From assembly GCA_903813345.2 (NCBI GenBank), contig CAIIXF020000002.1, positions 34,430,109 to 34,494,108 of the forward strand: 64,000 nt of DNA, given 5' to 3'. Below are positions 34,501 to 46,500 of the stretch, piece after piece (the first letter of the stretch is position 1; each line of letters starts with the position of its first letter). Under the pieces are notes generated by a model. That model saw only the letters and a program-made list of their open reading frames with translations. It was not told the origin of the DNA and made no database searches. Both the position numbers and the translations under genes were made by a program. This DNA is from Owenia fusiformis (Eukaryota; Annelida; Polychaeta; Sabellida; Oweniidae).

Positions 34501-37500
34501 TAGACCACAGTTTGTGGGCACACACGAGAGAAACAGGTAAGAATGCAACTCTAGCATATGAATGGGATGTTGATTCATTTTCAATGAGTGAACCTGATAG
34601 ACCACAGTTTGTGGGCACACATGAGAAACAGGTAAGAATGCAACTCTAGCATATGAGTGGGATGTTGATTCATTCTCAATGAGTGAACCTGATAGACCAC
34701 AGTTTGTAGGCACACATGAGAAACAGGTAAGAATGCAACTTTAGCATATGAGTGGGATGTTGATTCATTTTCAATGAGTGAACCTGATAGACCACAGTTT
34801 GTAGGCACACATGAGAAACAGGTAAGAATGCAACTCTAGCATATGAGTGGGATGTTGATTCATATTCAATGAGTGAACCTGATAGACCACAGTTTGTGGG
34901 CACACATGAGAAACAGGTAAGAATGCAACTCTTGCATATGAATGGGATGTTGATTCATTTTCAATGAGTGAACCTGATAGACCACAGTTTGTGGGCACAC
35001 GTGAGAAACAGGTAAGAATGCAACTCTAGCATATGAATGGGATGTTGATTCATTTTCAATGAGTGAACCTGATAGACCACAGTTTGTGGGCACACGTGAG
35101 AAACAGGTAAGAATGCAACTCTAGCATATGAATGGGATGTTGATTCATTTTCAATGAGTGAACCTGATAGACCACAGTTTGTAGGCACACATGAGAAACA
35201 GGTAAGAATGCAACTCTAGCATATGAATGGGATGTTGATTCATTTTCAATGAGTGAACCTGATAGACCACAGTTTGTGGGCACACGTGAGAAACAGGTAA
35301 GAATGCAACTCTAGTATATGAGTGGGATGTTGATTCATTCTCAATGAGTGAACCTGATAGACCACAGTTGGTAGACACACATGAGAAACAGGTAAGAATG
35401 CAACTCTAGCATATGAGTGGGATGTTGATTCATTTTCAATGAGTGAACCTGATAGACCACAGTTTGTGGGCACACGTGAGAAACAGGTAAGAATGCAACT
35501 CTAGTATATGAGTGGGATGTTGATTCATTTTCAATGAGTGAACCTGATAGACCACAGTTTGTAGGCACACATGAGAAACAGGTAAGAATGCAACTCTAGC
35601 ATACGAGTGGGATGTTGATTCATATTTAATGAGTGAACCTGATAGACCACAGTTTGTGGGCACACGTGAGAAACAGGTAAGAATGCAACTCTAGCATATG
35701 AGTGGGATGTTGATTCATATTTAATGAGTGAACATAGACCACAGTTTGTGGGCACACATGAGAAACAGGTAAGAATGCAACTCTAGCATATGAATGGGAT
35801 GTTGATTCATTTTTAATGAGTGAACCTGATAGACCACAGTTTGTGGGCACACATGAGAAACAGGTAAGAATGCAACTCTTGCATATGAATGGGATGTTGA
35901 TTCATTTTCAATGAGTGAACCTGATAGACCACAGTTTGTAGGGACACATGAGAAACAGGTAAGAATGCAACTCTAGCATATGAGTGGGATGTTGATTCAT
36001 TTTCAATGAGTGAACCTGATAGACCACAGTTTGTAAGCACACATGAGAAACAAGTAAGAATGCAACTCTTGCATATGAATGGGATGTTGATTCATTTTCA
36101 ATGAGTGAACTTAGACCACAGTTTGTGGGCACACATGAGAAACAGGTAAGAATGCAACTCTTGCATATGAATGGGATGTTGATTCATATTCAATGAGTGA
36201 ACCTGATAGACCACAGTTTGTAGGCACACATGAGAAACAGGTAAGAATGCAACTCTAGCATATGAGTGGGATGTTGATTCATTTTCAATGAGTGAACCTG
36301 ATAGACCACAGTTTGTAGGCACACATGAGAAACAGGTAAGAATGCAACTCTAGCATATGAGTGGGATGTTGATTCATTTTCAATGAGTGAACCTGATAGA
36401 CCACAGTTTGTAGGCACACATGAGAAACAGGTAAGAATGCAACTCTAGCATATGAGTGGGATGTTGATTCATTTTCAATGAGTGAACCTGATAGACCACA
36501 GTTTGTAGGCACACATGAGAAACAGGTAAGAATGCAACTCTAGCATATGAGTGGGATGTTGATTCATATTCAATGTGTGAACCTGATAGACCACAGTTTG
36601 TGGGCACACATGAGAAACAGGTAAGAATGCAACTCTAGCATATGAGTGGGATGTTGATTCATTTTCAATGAGTGAACTTAGACCACAGTTTGTAGGCACA
36701 CATGAGAAACAGGTAAGAATGCAACTCTAGCATATGAGTGGGATGTTGATTCATATTCAATGTGTGAACCTGATAGACCACAGTTTGTAGGCACACATGA
36801 GAAACAGGTAAGAATGCAACTCTAGCATATGAGTGGGATGTTGATTCATTTTCAATGAGTGAACCTGATAGACCACAGTTTGTGGGCACACATGAGAAAC
36901 AGGTAAGAATGCAACTCTAGCATATGAATGGGATGTTGATTCATATTCAATGAGTGAACCTGATAGACCACAGTTTGTGGGCACACGTGAGAAACAGGTA
37001 AGAATGCAACTTTAGCATATGAGTGGGATGTTGATTCATTTTCAATGAGTGAACCTGATAGACCACAGTTTGTGGGCACACATGAGAAACAGGTAAGAAT
37101 GCAACTTTAGCATATGAGTTGGATGTTGATTCATATTCAATGAGTGAACCTGATAGACCACAGTTTGTAGGCACACATGAGAAACAGGTAAGAATGCAAC
37201 TTTAGCATATGAGTGTGATGTTGATTCATATTCAATGAGTGAACCTGATAGACCACAGTTTGTAGGCACACATGAGAAACAGGTAAGAATGCAACTCTAG
37301 CATATGAATGGGATGTTGATTCATTTTCAATGAGTGAACCTGATAGACCACAGTTTGTGGGCACACATGAGAAACAGGTAAGAATGCAACTCTAGCATAT
37401 GAGTGGGATGTTGATTCATTTTCAATGAGTGAACCTGATAGACCACAGTTTGTGGGCACACATGGGAAACAGGTAAGAATGCAACTCTTGCATATGAATG

Positions 37501-40500
37501 GGATGTTGATTCATTTTCAATGAGTGAACCTGATAGACCACAGTTTGTAGGCACACATGAGAAACAGGTAAGAATGCAACTCTAGCATATGAGTGGGATG
37601 TTGATTAATATTCAATGAGTGAACCTGATAGACCACAGTTTGTGGGCACACATGAGAAACAGGTAAGAATGCAACTCTAGTATATGAGTGGGATGTTGAT
37701 TCATTCTCAATGAGTGAACCTGATAGACCACAGTTGGTAGACACACATGAGAAACAGGTAAGAATGCAACTCTAGCATATGAGTGGGATGTTGATTCATT
37801 TTCAATGAGTGAACCTGATAGACCACAGTTTGTGGGCACACATGAGAAACAGGTAAGAATGCAACTCTAGCATATGAATGGGATGTTGATTCATATTCAA
37901 TGAGTGAACCTGATAGACCACAGTTTGTGGGCACACATGAGAAACAGGTAAGAATGCAACTCTAGCATTTGAATGGGATGTTGATTCATTTTCAATGAGT
38001 GAACCTGATAGACAACAGTTTGTAGGCACACATGAGAAACAGGTAAGAATGCATCTCTTGCATATGAGTGGGATGTTGATTCATTTTCAATGAGTGAACC
38101 TGATAGACCACAGTTTGTAGGCACACATGAGAAACAGGTAAGAATGCAACTTTAGCATATGAGTGGGATGTTGATTCATTTTCAATGAGTGAACCTGATA
38201 GACCACAGTTTGTGGGCACACATGAGAAACAGGTAAGAATGCAACTCTAGCATATGAGTGGGATGTTGATTCATATTCAATGAGTGAACCTGATAGACCA
38301 CAGTTTGTGGGCACACATGAGAAACAGGTAAGAATGCAACTCTAGCATATGAGTGGGATGTTGATTCATTTTCAATGAGTGAACCTGATAGACCACAGTT
38401 TGTAGGCACACATGAGAAACAGGTAAGAATGCAACTTTAGCATATGAGTGGGATGTTGATTCATTTTCAATGAGTGAACCTGATAGACCACAGTTTGTGG
38501 GCACACATGAGAAACAGGTAAGAATGCAACTCTTGCATATGAATGGGATGTTGATTCATTTTCAATGAGTGAACCTGATAGACCACAGTTTGTGGGCACA
38601 CATGAGAAACAGGTAAAGGCCACATACAAATAACATATTTGCTGAACAGTTAATGCCTACGTGGACGGTGTTGTCAAATAATGCCTATAAGGGACAATTC
38701 AATATTTTTTTTTGTAATTTTAACAGGTTAGCATTTAGACCTAATCTTTCATTTTAGGCAATATTAATATAGAGTTGAAAATTACGTTAACATCAACCAT
38801 TTTTTCAATAATATTTTTGTTATAGTATTTTATGTTACACTATTTTATAATAATAAAGAATAGTATACATACATTATTCTACATTACCTCTTAAAATACA
38901 AAATGTATTTTTCCCTCGTGAAATTTTGACAGTCTTAGGCGAAATATTTTCTGTAAATTACAGTTACAACAGGTTTCTGTTACAGAATGGAAACCGCCAC
39001 ACCCTCGGAAAAGCGCCTTTTTTCAAAACGTGTTTTACTACATTGAAATTCCCTTGTCTTTAAGAAATCTTTAGTAGTAGGACTGACTGGATTAATTCAG
39101 TCTTGAAGTACAAAGGTTATCTATAGATGACTTGATTGTTCACGTATATTGCCAGTTAAATTGAGTTCATTATTTTGAGACTGGAATATTCAAGTTTTAC
39201 CAATAATACTGGAATATCCAAGTTTCACTGGTGATACTGGAATATTCAAGTTTTACCAGTAATACTGGAATATTTAAGTTTCTCCAGTGTTCTCCAGTGT
39301 TTCTCCAAGTCTCTCCAGTGATACTTGAATATTCCAGTATTACTGGTAAAACTTGAATATTCCAGTATCACCAGTGAAACTTGGATATTCCAGTATAACT
39401 GGTGAAACTTGAATATTCCAGTATCACTGGTAAAACTTGAATATTCAAGTCTCAAAATAATGAACTCAATTTAACTGGCAATATACGTGAACAATCAAGT
39501 CATCTATAGATAACCTTTGTACTTCAAGACTGAATTAATCCAGTCAGTCATACATGTCATACAACTTAAGATATTTTAAGGACAAGGGAATTTCAATGTG
39601 GTACACGTTTTGAAAAAAGGCGCTTTTCCGAGGGTGTGGCGGTTTCCATTCTCTAACAGAAACCTGTTTTACCCATATTATCAAATATAACTCATAATAT
39701 CATTTCCAGGACCCTGTGAATCCAGAGGAGACCATGTGGTATTACCCATTGACGAGACAGGCTGGTTGGTTCCTGACCTCTGGCTCCGTTCTCATTATTA
39801 TGGTAAGTACATGTTTATAGATTTTTAGATGTATTGAAACTTGACAGTTTCGAATTGTAATTGTGCAAAAATTGCTTTATTCCAATTAAACAATTTTTCA
39901 ATGAATTTCTTGAGTTATGGATCTACAGTTTCAGAAGATAACATTTAGTGTCAATACATGTAAGTCATCCTTATTCCCTGGAAGGAGCGAGTAAATGAGC
40001 AATGTTGCGCTAAAAATTCTAATGTACTCATTTTAAGTGGAATATTGATTTTGGTTTGACTGTTTGAGTACATTTATGTTAGGGATTGGATCAATGATAA
40101 GGAAAGGTTGCGCTGACATTTTGTCCAGTCCCAAAAAGAATTTGCTGCCAGACCTCCACATCAATATTTGATCTTGACTTGAATTGGCTGCCAGACCTCC
40201 AACTCAATATTGAACCTTGACCTGAATTGGCTGCCAGACCTCCAACTCAATATTCAACCTTGACCTGAATTGACTGCCAGACCTCCAACTCAATATTCAA
40301 CCTTGACCTGAATTGGCTGCCAGACCTCCAACTCAATATTCAACCTTGACCTGAATTGACTGCCAGACCTCCAACTCAATATTCGACCTTGACCTGAATT
40401 GGCTGCCAGACCTCCAACTCAATATTCAACCTTGACCTGAATTGGCTGCCAGACCTCCAACTCAATATTCGACCTTGACCTGAATTGGCTGACAGACCTC

Positions 40501-43500
40501 CAACTCTATATTCAATCTTGACCTGAATTGGCTGCCAGACCTCCAACTCAATATTTGACCTTGACCTGAATTGGCTGCCAGACCTCCAACTCAATATTCA
40601 ACCTTGACCTGAATTGACTGCCAGACCTCAAACTCAATATTCGACCTTGACCTGAATTGGCTGCCAGACCTCCAACTCGATCAATATTCGACTTTGACCT
40701 GAATTGGCTGCCAGACCTCCCAACTCAATATTCGACCTTGACCTGAATTGGCTGCCAGACCTCCAACTCAATATTCGACCTTGACCTGAATTGGCTGACA
40801 GACCTCCAACTCAATATTCCACCTTGACCTGAATTGGCTGACAGACCTCCAACTCAATATTCGACCTTGACCTTGATCGCTGCAACATTGAAAAGATTTG
40901 AACTAATATTTTGATCACTTCTTGTGTGTTTTGAAATTTTATGTTTGGAAATAAGACCAACACTCGCGATTGGAATTCTGAGGTGAAAAACTGGAGGCTG
41001 TTTGATTTCGAATTTTGTAATCACGACATAATGACATGACTCTTTACCTGTTTCTCATGGCAGAATATCGAAATGGAACCCTGGGAGCTAATCCTCCTTT
41101 GTCCAGTCCCTTATTTGTGTTAGTTCCTCACTACCTTTGCAAGTTTTTTTTTTAGTATTAGTATATATAGAGTTTATATATTGCAGATATTGATGGTATT
41201 CATCAGTGTAGCCTCAGTGATCTTATACAGGGTGATAATGATGGTGGATTACTGTCAATATATGAGTGCAGTCGAGTGCGTTCTGGTCACCACCATCGCA
41301 GGGTCCTTACTAAATGCAATCTCAATACTCATTCTGGGACGTATATACGAGTTCCTAGCAGCCAAATTAACAGAATGGGGTAAGTAATATATGTGCCATA
41401 ATACCATACCTTCATCAATGGTATGTTGACAGATTTCCCCCATAAAATAATGTTAAGAAACTTTATTCATCAGAACATTTTCATCTCTCTTTATTTATTT
41501 TTTCTCATTTAACTAGTTGTTTATACTTGGTTTTAGTTGCTCATATGTATTTAAATATTCTATGTTGTATTACATTTGTGGTGTTCATTTATATGCTATA
41601 TAAGATGCATTTACTCTACTTAAAGCAATAACCAAAAACTGAATGGAAAACAGTAATGTTTTTTCTATATTCATATATTTTTACTTGCAGAGAATCACCG
41701 TACCCAGACTGCCCATGACAATGCACTCATCATCAAGCTGTTTGCTTTCCAATTTGCCAATTGCTACTCATCACTCTTCTACATTGCTTTCTTCAGAGGG
41801 GTAAGTTCTTAGTTCTAGCTAACTAATTATACACCATTTAAAGGTTTACGGGAGACCCCCCCCCAAGCAGGGAGGGTCAGGAATTTGACACAGAGTATTG
41901 GGGTGGGATTCTGACTTATAACTTTTTAAATGCTTATTCAATGTTATTTTGTTCAGAACTTTTGATTTGTTTCAGAATCAATATTTGAGATTTCATCAAA
42001 GGTCAGGAACAGTTATTCTCTATTTATCGCATCCTACGACCCCCACTACGTTTGAGGTCTTATGTGCGAATCAACCACATATTAGTAGTATTTTCTCCAA
42101 CTTTGTAAAAACATTGACTGACCAATGGTTCGCGCGTACAACCACAATCTAAAGTGGTCGTAAGGATTCTATAAATTCTGTATACATGTATTTTGACCCA
42201 ACCTTGAACTCTTCTTTTGTACAGGATCCTGGAGAAAATGGTGTGTTGGGATTGGGACCTCAATATAAAGATGACTGTGGGAGAAACAACAACTGTATGT
42301 CCATGTTGTCTTTCCAAATCCTCATCCTCATGATTGTCAAACCTGTTGTCAAGTTCTCTAAGGATATCATTCTGCCGTAAGTAATACAACTCTCATTTGG
42401 CTTTTTCATTTGTTGATGCTGTGCAACTAAAAGTGTTTTCAGTTATCTCCTCTCAATGACCCTCAGTGACCTTCAAAAGGTCAAAAGTTTGTTTTTTCTA
42501 AATTATACATTTTTGGATATTAATATTCAAAAGATAATTATAGGAAGGTGAAAAAATATAGGAGAAGCAGTCATTAAATCATCCGAAGTGCTCATCTCAC
42601 CAGGCATCCATTATTATTTGTACCCAATGAGGAATGCAATCACCAATATACTTAATGTGTATGCTATAACTTGATCTGTCACAACCAGTTCAACAAGTGA
42701 ATTATCAAGCACTTTACTAAATCTTACATTTTAATTTGTTTTGAAGGTGGCTGAAAGAGCTTTTCAGGAATCGAAAATGTTGTCGAAAAAGTAATAAAAC
42801 TGATCCAGTAGATGAGACAAAAGTTAAAATTTACACCCCTCAGCGCCAAAAGATCCGAGACTACATTGAAGCTGAGTACAAGAAACCGAAGCTTGGTGAC
42901 TTCACATTGGGCGAATACACTGAGAAGGTCATTCAATATGGCTACCTTATGGTAAGTACAGTAACTCTGGTTATAGAGATGATCCGAATGCCTCATAACT
43001 CATTTCAGAGAGTTCATCATACATGTCAGATCAGCCTCTGTCAACTCTCAGATTTCTTTAATCTAAAGAGGCATTAACCAGCACATGGCCTTTGTCAGTC
43101 ATTAATATGTTCACAGAAATATTTTTGGAGATGCACTCTTTATGAGTAGCATCACAATGAATTAGCTTATGCATATTTTAGAGTTGAATGATTTTAGTAG
43201 CACTCATAGTGAATGTAGGCCCATCAATAGTAATACAATATCATAAATTCTTTTACATTGAGCACTTATTATTTTATTTGAAAGATATGTAAATATCTGT
43301 TGCATATTACATCTTCATGCAATTTTTGTTTTCAGTTGTTTGCCTCTTCATTTCCACTGGCCCCTCTGATAGCCTTTTTCACACATTTGTTTGACATTGT
43401 CACTGATGCAAAACGTATGCTTTGGTGGTACAGGAGACCCCTTAGTGTCATCGCAGATAATATAGGTAAGTCTCTTCTTCATATGAAATTCAGTTTAACT

Positions 43501-46500
43501 TGAACCTACATTTAAAATTGAGCTTAATTTTTAAACTTCTTATAAGATTGAGCTTAACTTAAATCTTCTCATGAAATTGAGCTTAACTTAACATTTCATA
43601 TGAATTAAACCTTGAGCTTAACTTAACCTTGAACTCATTCAACTTTCTGTGTTTATGTAATGTACTATAGTATGAGAGTCAGGACTTTAAATGTATCTGT
43701 ACCTGGAACTAATTGGGATTTACAGAGGTATAGTGATTTAAGCATGTACAGTAAAACCTATCAAATGGAACACCTCTATATGTGGAACACCTTTGTAATT
43801 TGAACACCTTTCAGAGTCCCTTGAGCCATTGACTTAATTTTAATGAACCCCTTTACTGGAACCCCTAAGCGAAAGTAGAACCAAGAGTGTTCCACTTAGA
43901 CAAGTTTTACTGTACATGGAAATTGATCATAGTGGACTAAACACAGTACATTTATTTATATTCAAATTGCTCTTTGCCTGCAGGGATGTGGTATGGGATC
44001 CTTCAATTCCTCAATGTGGCAGGTGTAGTGAGCAATGCATTCATCATTGCATTTACATCACAATGGGGAAAGCAATACAATGAATATGAGAAGCTTTGGT
44101 TAGTCATCTTATTTGAGGTACGTCAACATTTTATATTAACTTTGTGGTTCTAGATAATTGCACCTGTTACAACAACCTAGCAAGGTTCGTGAAAGCTTCT
44201 TCGATATTTGAGGTGTTTCACGGGCACAAATATCCTAGCTTTTTGTCAAAATGCTCCATACAATTTAGTCATGTTGCGTAAAAGGCTCCGATGTTACATG
44301 AGTGTCCATTATGTGGCTGTTTTTAAATTTATAACTGATTTTTAGTTTTCAATTAACTATTCACTTATTTTTAGTCATTTTAGTAAAATGTAAGCTTTAA
44401 TGTTTATAATCTTCTTGTAACTGAAATATTTAATATTGTAATTCATTTTGACATAATAATGCAGTTGACATTTTCTCTGTTTGATAAGGCTATTCAAAGT
44501 TATTATATGTTTAACATTATGTAAAGTAACTTAATCTTAGGAGGCTGGGAGGGGACATTAAACATATATTTAACTTTGAATGGACGAAATTGCATGTTTG
44601 TTTCTATACTAGGTCGAGTATAAGATTCCAAAGGATTAGATTTAGATTCATATATTAATGATGTTAATTTTGAGTTTCAGCATATTTTCAGGTAGATGTA
44701 TATCTAACCATTAAAATATCAATGGTGATACACACCTAGATGTAATTCAAAATTTGATTTCATCAAAACTGACCTACATATGATCCTCACTATAGTCCAT
44801 AATTAGGCGGCCCCAACCTATTAATTTTATAGATATTCTTTATTATTTTGTTAAATCCATCTACCTTTCATTTTCAGGTAGATATGTATATCTAAGCAGA
44901 GGATCTAAAATTCTGATTCCTTCAGAACTGACCTACCTGCAAATGTTACTGCATTAATGACATTGTATTATTTAATCCATCTATCATCCATTTATTCCTT
45001 TTAGCACATTGTGTTCTTAATCAAGTACATTCTCGGCGTAATTATACCAGACGTACCCAAGGAAGTCAAACTTTGGATGAGAAGGGTAATCTCCAAGCAG
45101 ATGCTTAAAATACCATACCCCTGTACCCATAGACATTGCCTTTAGAAATGCAGACCCACCCATCCTGAAATATATTTCAACATGCTTTTAAGAGAGGCCA
45201 AAACAGAATATTAGAGAATATTTGAGTTAATGCTCATGTTTACAAAATGGCAGTGTTTATGGCTGTAAGTTAGACTGAATCATTTGAAAAATGTCACTGG
45301 TGATTCTTTTAATCCAAGATGGCCGACAGTATAAGGAGATTTTGACGAAGCCAACTGAAACCTGGTGGGTCTGCACTTTTATTCAGTGGGATGGGAATAC
45401 ATGGCACTTTATTTAGCTTTATTGTATTGTAGTGTCGTGTGATGTTGGCAACGTTCTCTATGCATATTAGTTAGAGAATCATACTATATATTATCAAATC
45501 ATCCCCTCCCATTCACCCCTTTCCATTGCACATATATCTTACACATATACACTGTACTAATTTTGAAGATGAAAAGTATATTAATTAATGATTTTTCCTG
45601 CATGATAGATACATATTTCTACTACTGATTCGAACAAGCTAAGTCAGCCCAAGGACATTGCATTTATGAAAGATACTTTGCAAACAGCACAAAATTAAGA
45701 GACATTAGAATTTAATTATTTTACAAAGTATGCATTTATTTACTTAGCACGCAGTTATAGCTGTGAAGCTAATCTTCCATATTACAATACCAGATATGCC
45801 CAGAAGTGTAAAGAGAACACAAAGAAGGGTACATTGCATGTCAACTTTTCAATTATAACAAAGTCACAAGAATAGATATATTATAAAGCCGCAACAATAT
45901 CACAAATCATAACAAAGTCACAAGAACATATTTAAGTCACACCTAGGTCACAAACATATTTAAGTCACACCTAGGTCACAAACATATTTAAGTCACACCT
46001 AGGTCACAAACATATTTAAGTCACACCTAGGTCACAAATCATAAGTAACAACAAAAAGTGTTCCAAAAGCCCAAATTATTCAGAAGTAAGGTGTCTACAT
46101 TTACATGGCTTTTAACATGGAACCCTATAGTGGATTAAAATGGGACCCCAATAAAGTACAAAAAGTATTCACATGGAGAGGTGTTTAGATTAGAAAGGTG
46201 GAAAGGATACACAAGTTTTACTATACTTTATTTAATAGCTTTCATTTGTGGATGATGCAGCCAAGTTTCTGCTGCCAATTCTGCTTCTAGAAGGGATTGC
46301 CTCATGGGTTTCACGTACAATTTTACATGTAATCCAGTTTATTAACAAGATGTTTAACTTTAGAATGGCTAATTTTTAAATAAAGGTTACACTTGAAATG
46401 GGATTTCTACATGTTAATGGTAATGAAACTGCCACTGATCACCTATCTACTTGCATAACAAAACAATTACATGTGGAATACAGTTCAAACCTATGAGGCA

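Noticed and set aside
31413-38612. CRISPR-like array
   Set aside because: There are no distinct spacers; the whole unit repeats, and the unit is an exon plus donor in an animal gene.
31413-38612. Recursive (ratchet) splice sites, since each unit holds AAACAG|GTAAGA
   Set aside because: Recursive sites need a pyrimidine tract and branch point before the AG; ACACATGAGAAACAG has none, so these are donors only.
31162-38629. Dozens of ~75-codon minus-strand open frames
   Set aside because: Identical shadows of the 95-bp array, which derives from a + strand anoctamin exon.
46235-46380. Fourth alternative TM10 exon
   Set aside because: Hydrophobic translation after TTTAATAG, but no HxV...IPDVP pattern, no 81-bp length and no good donor.
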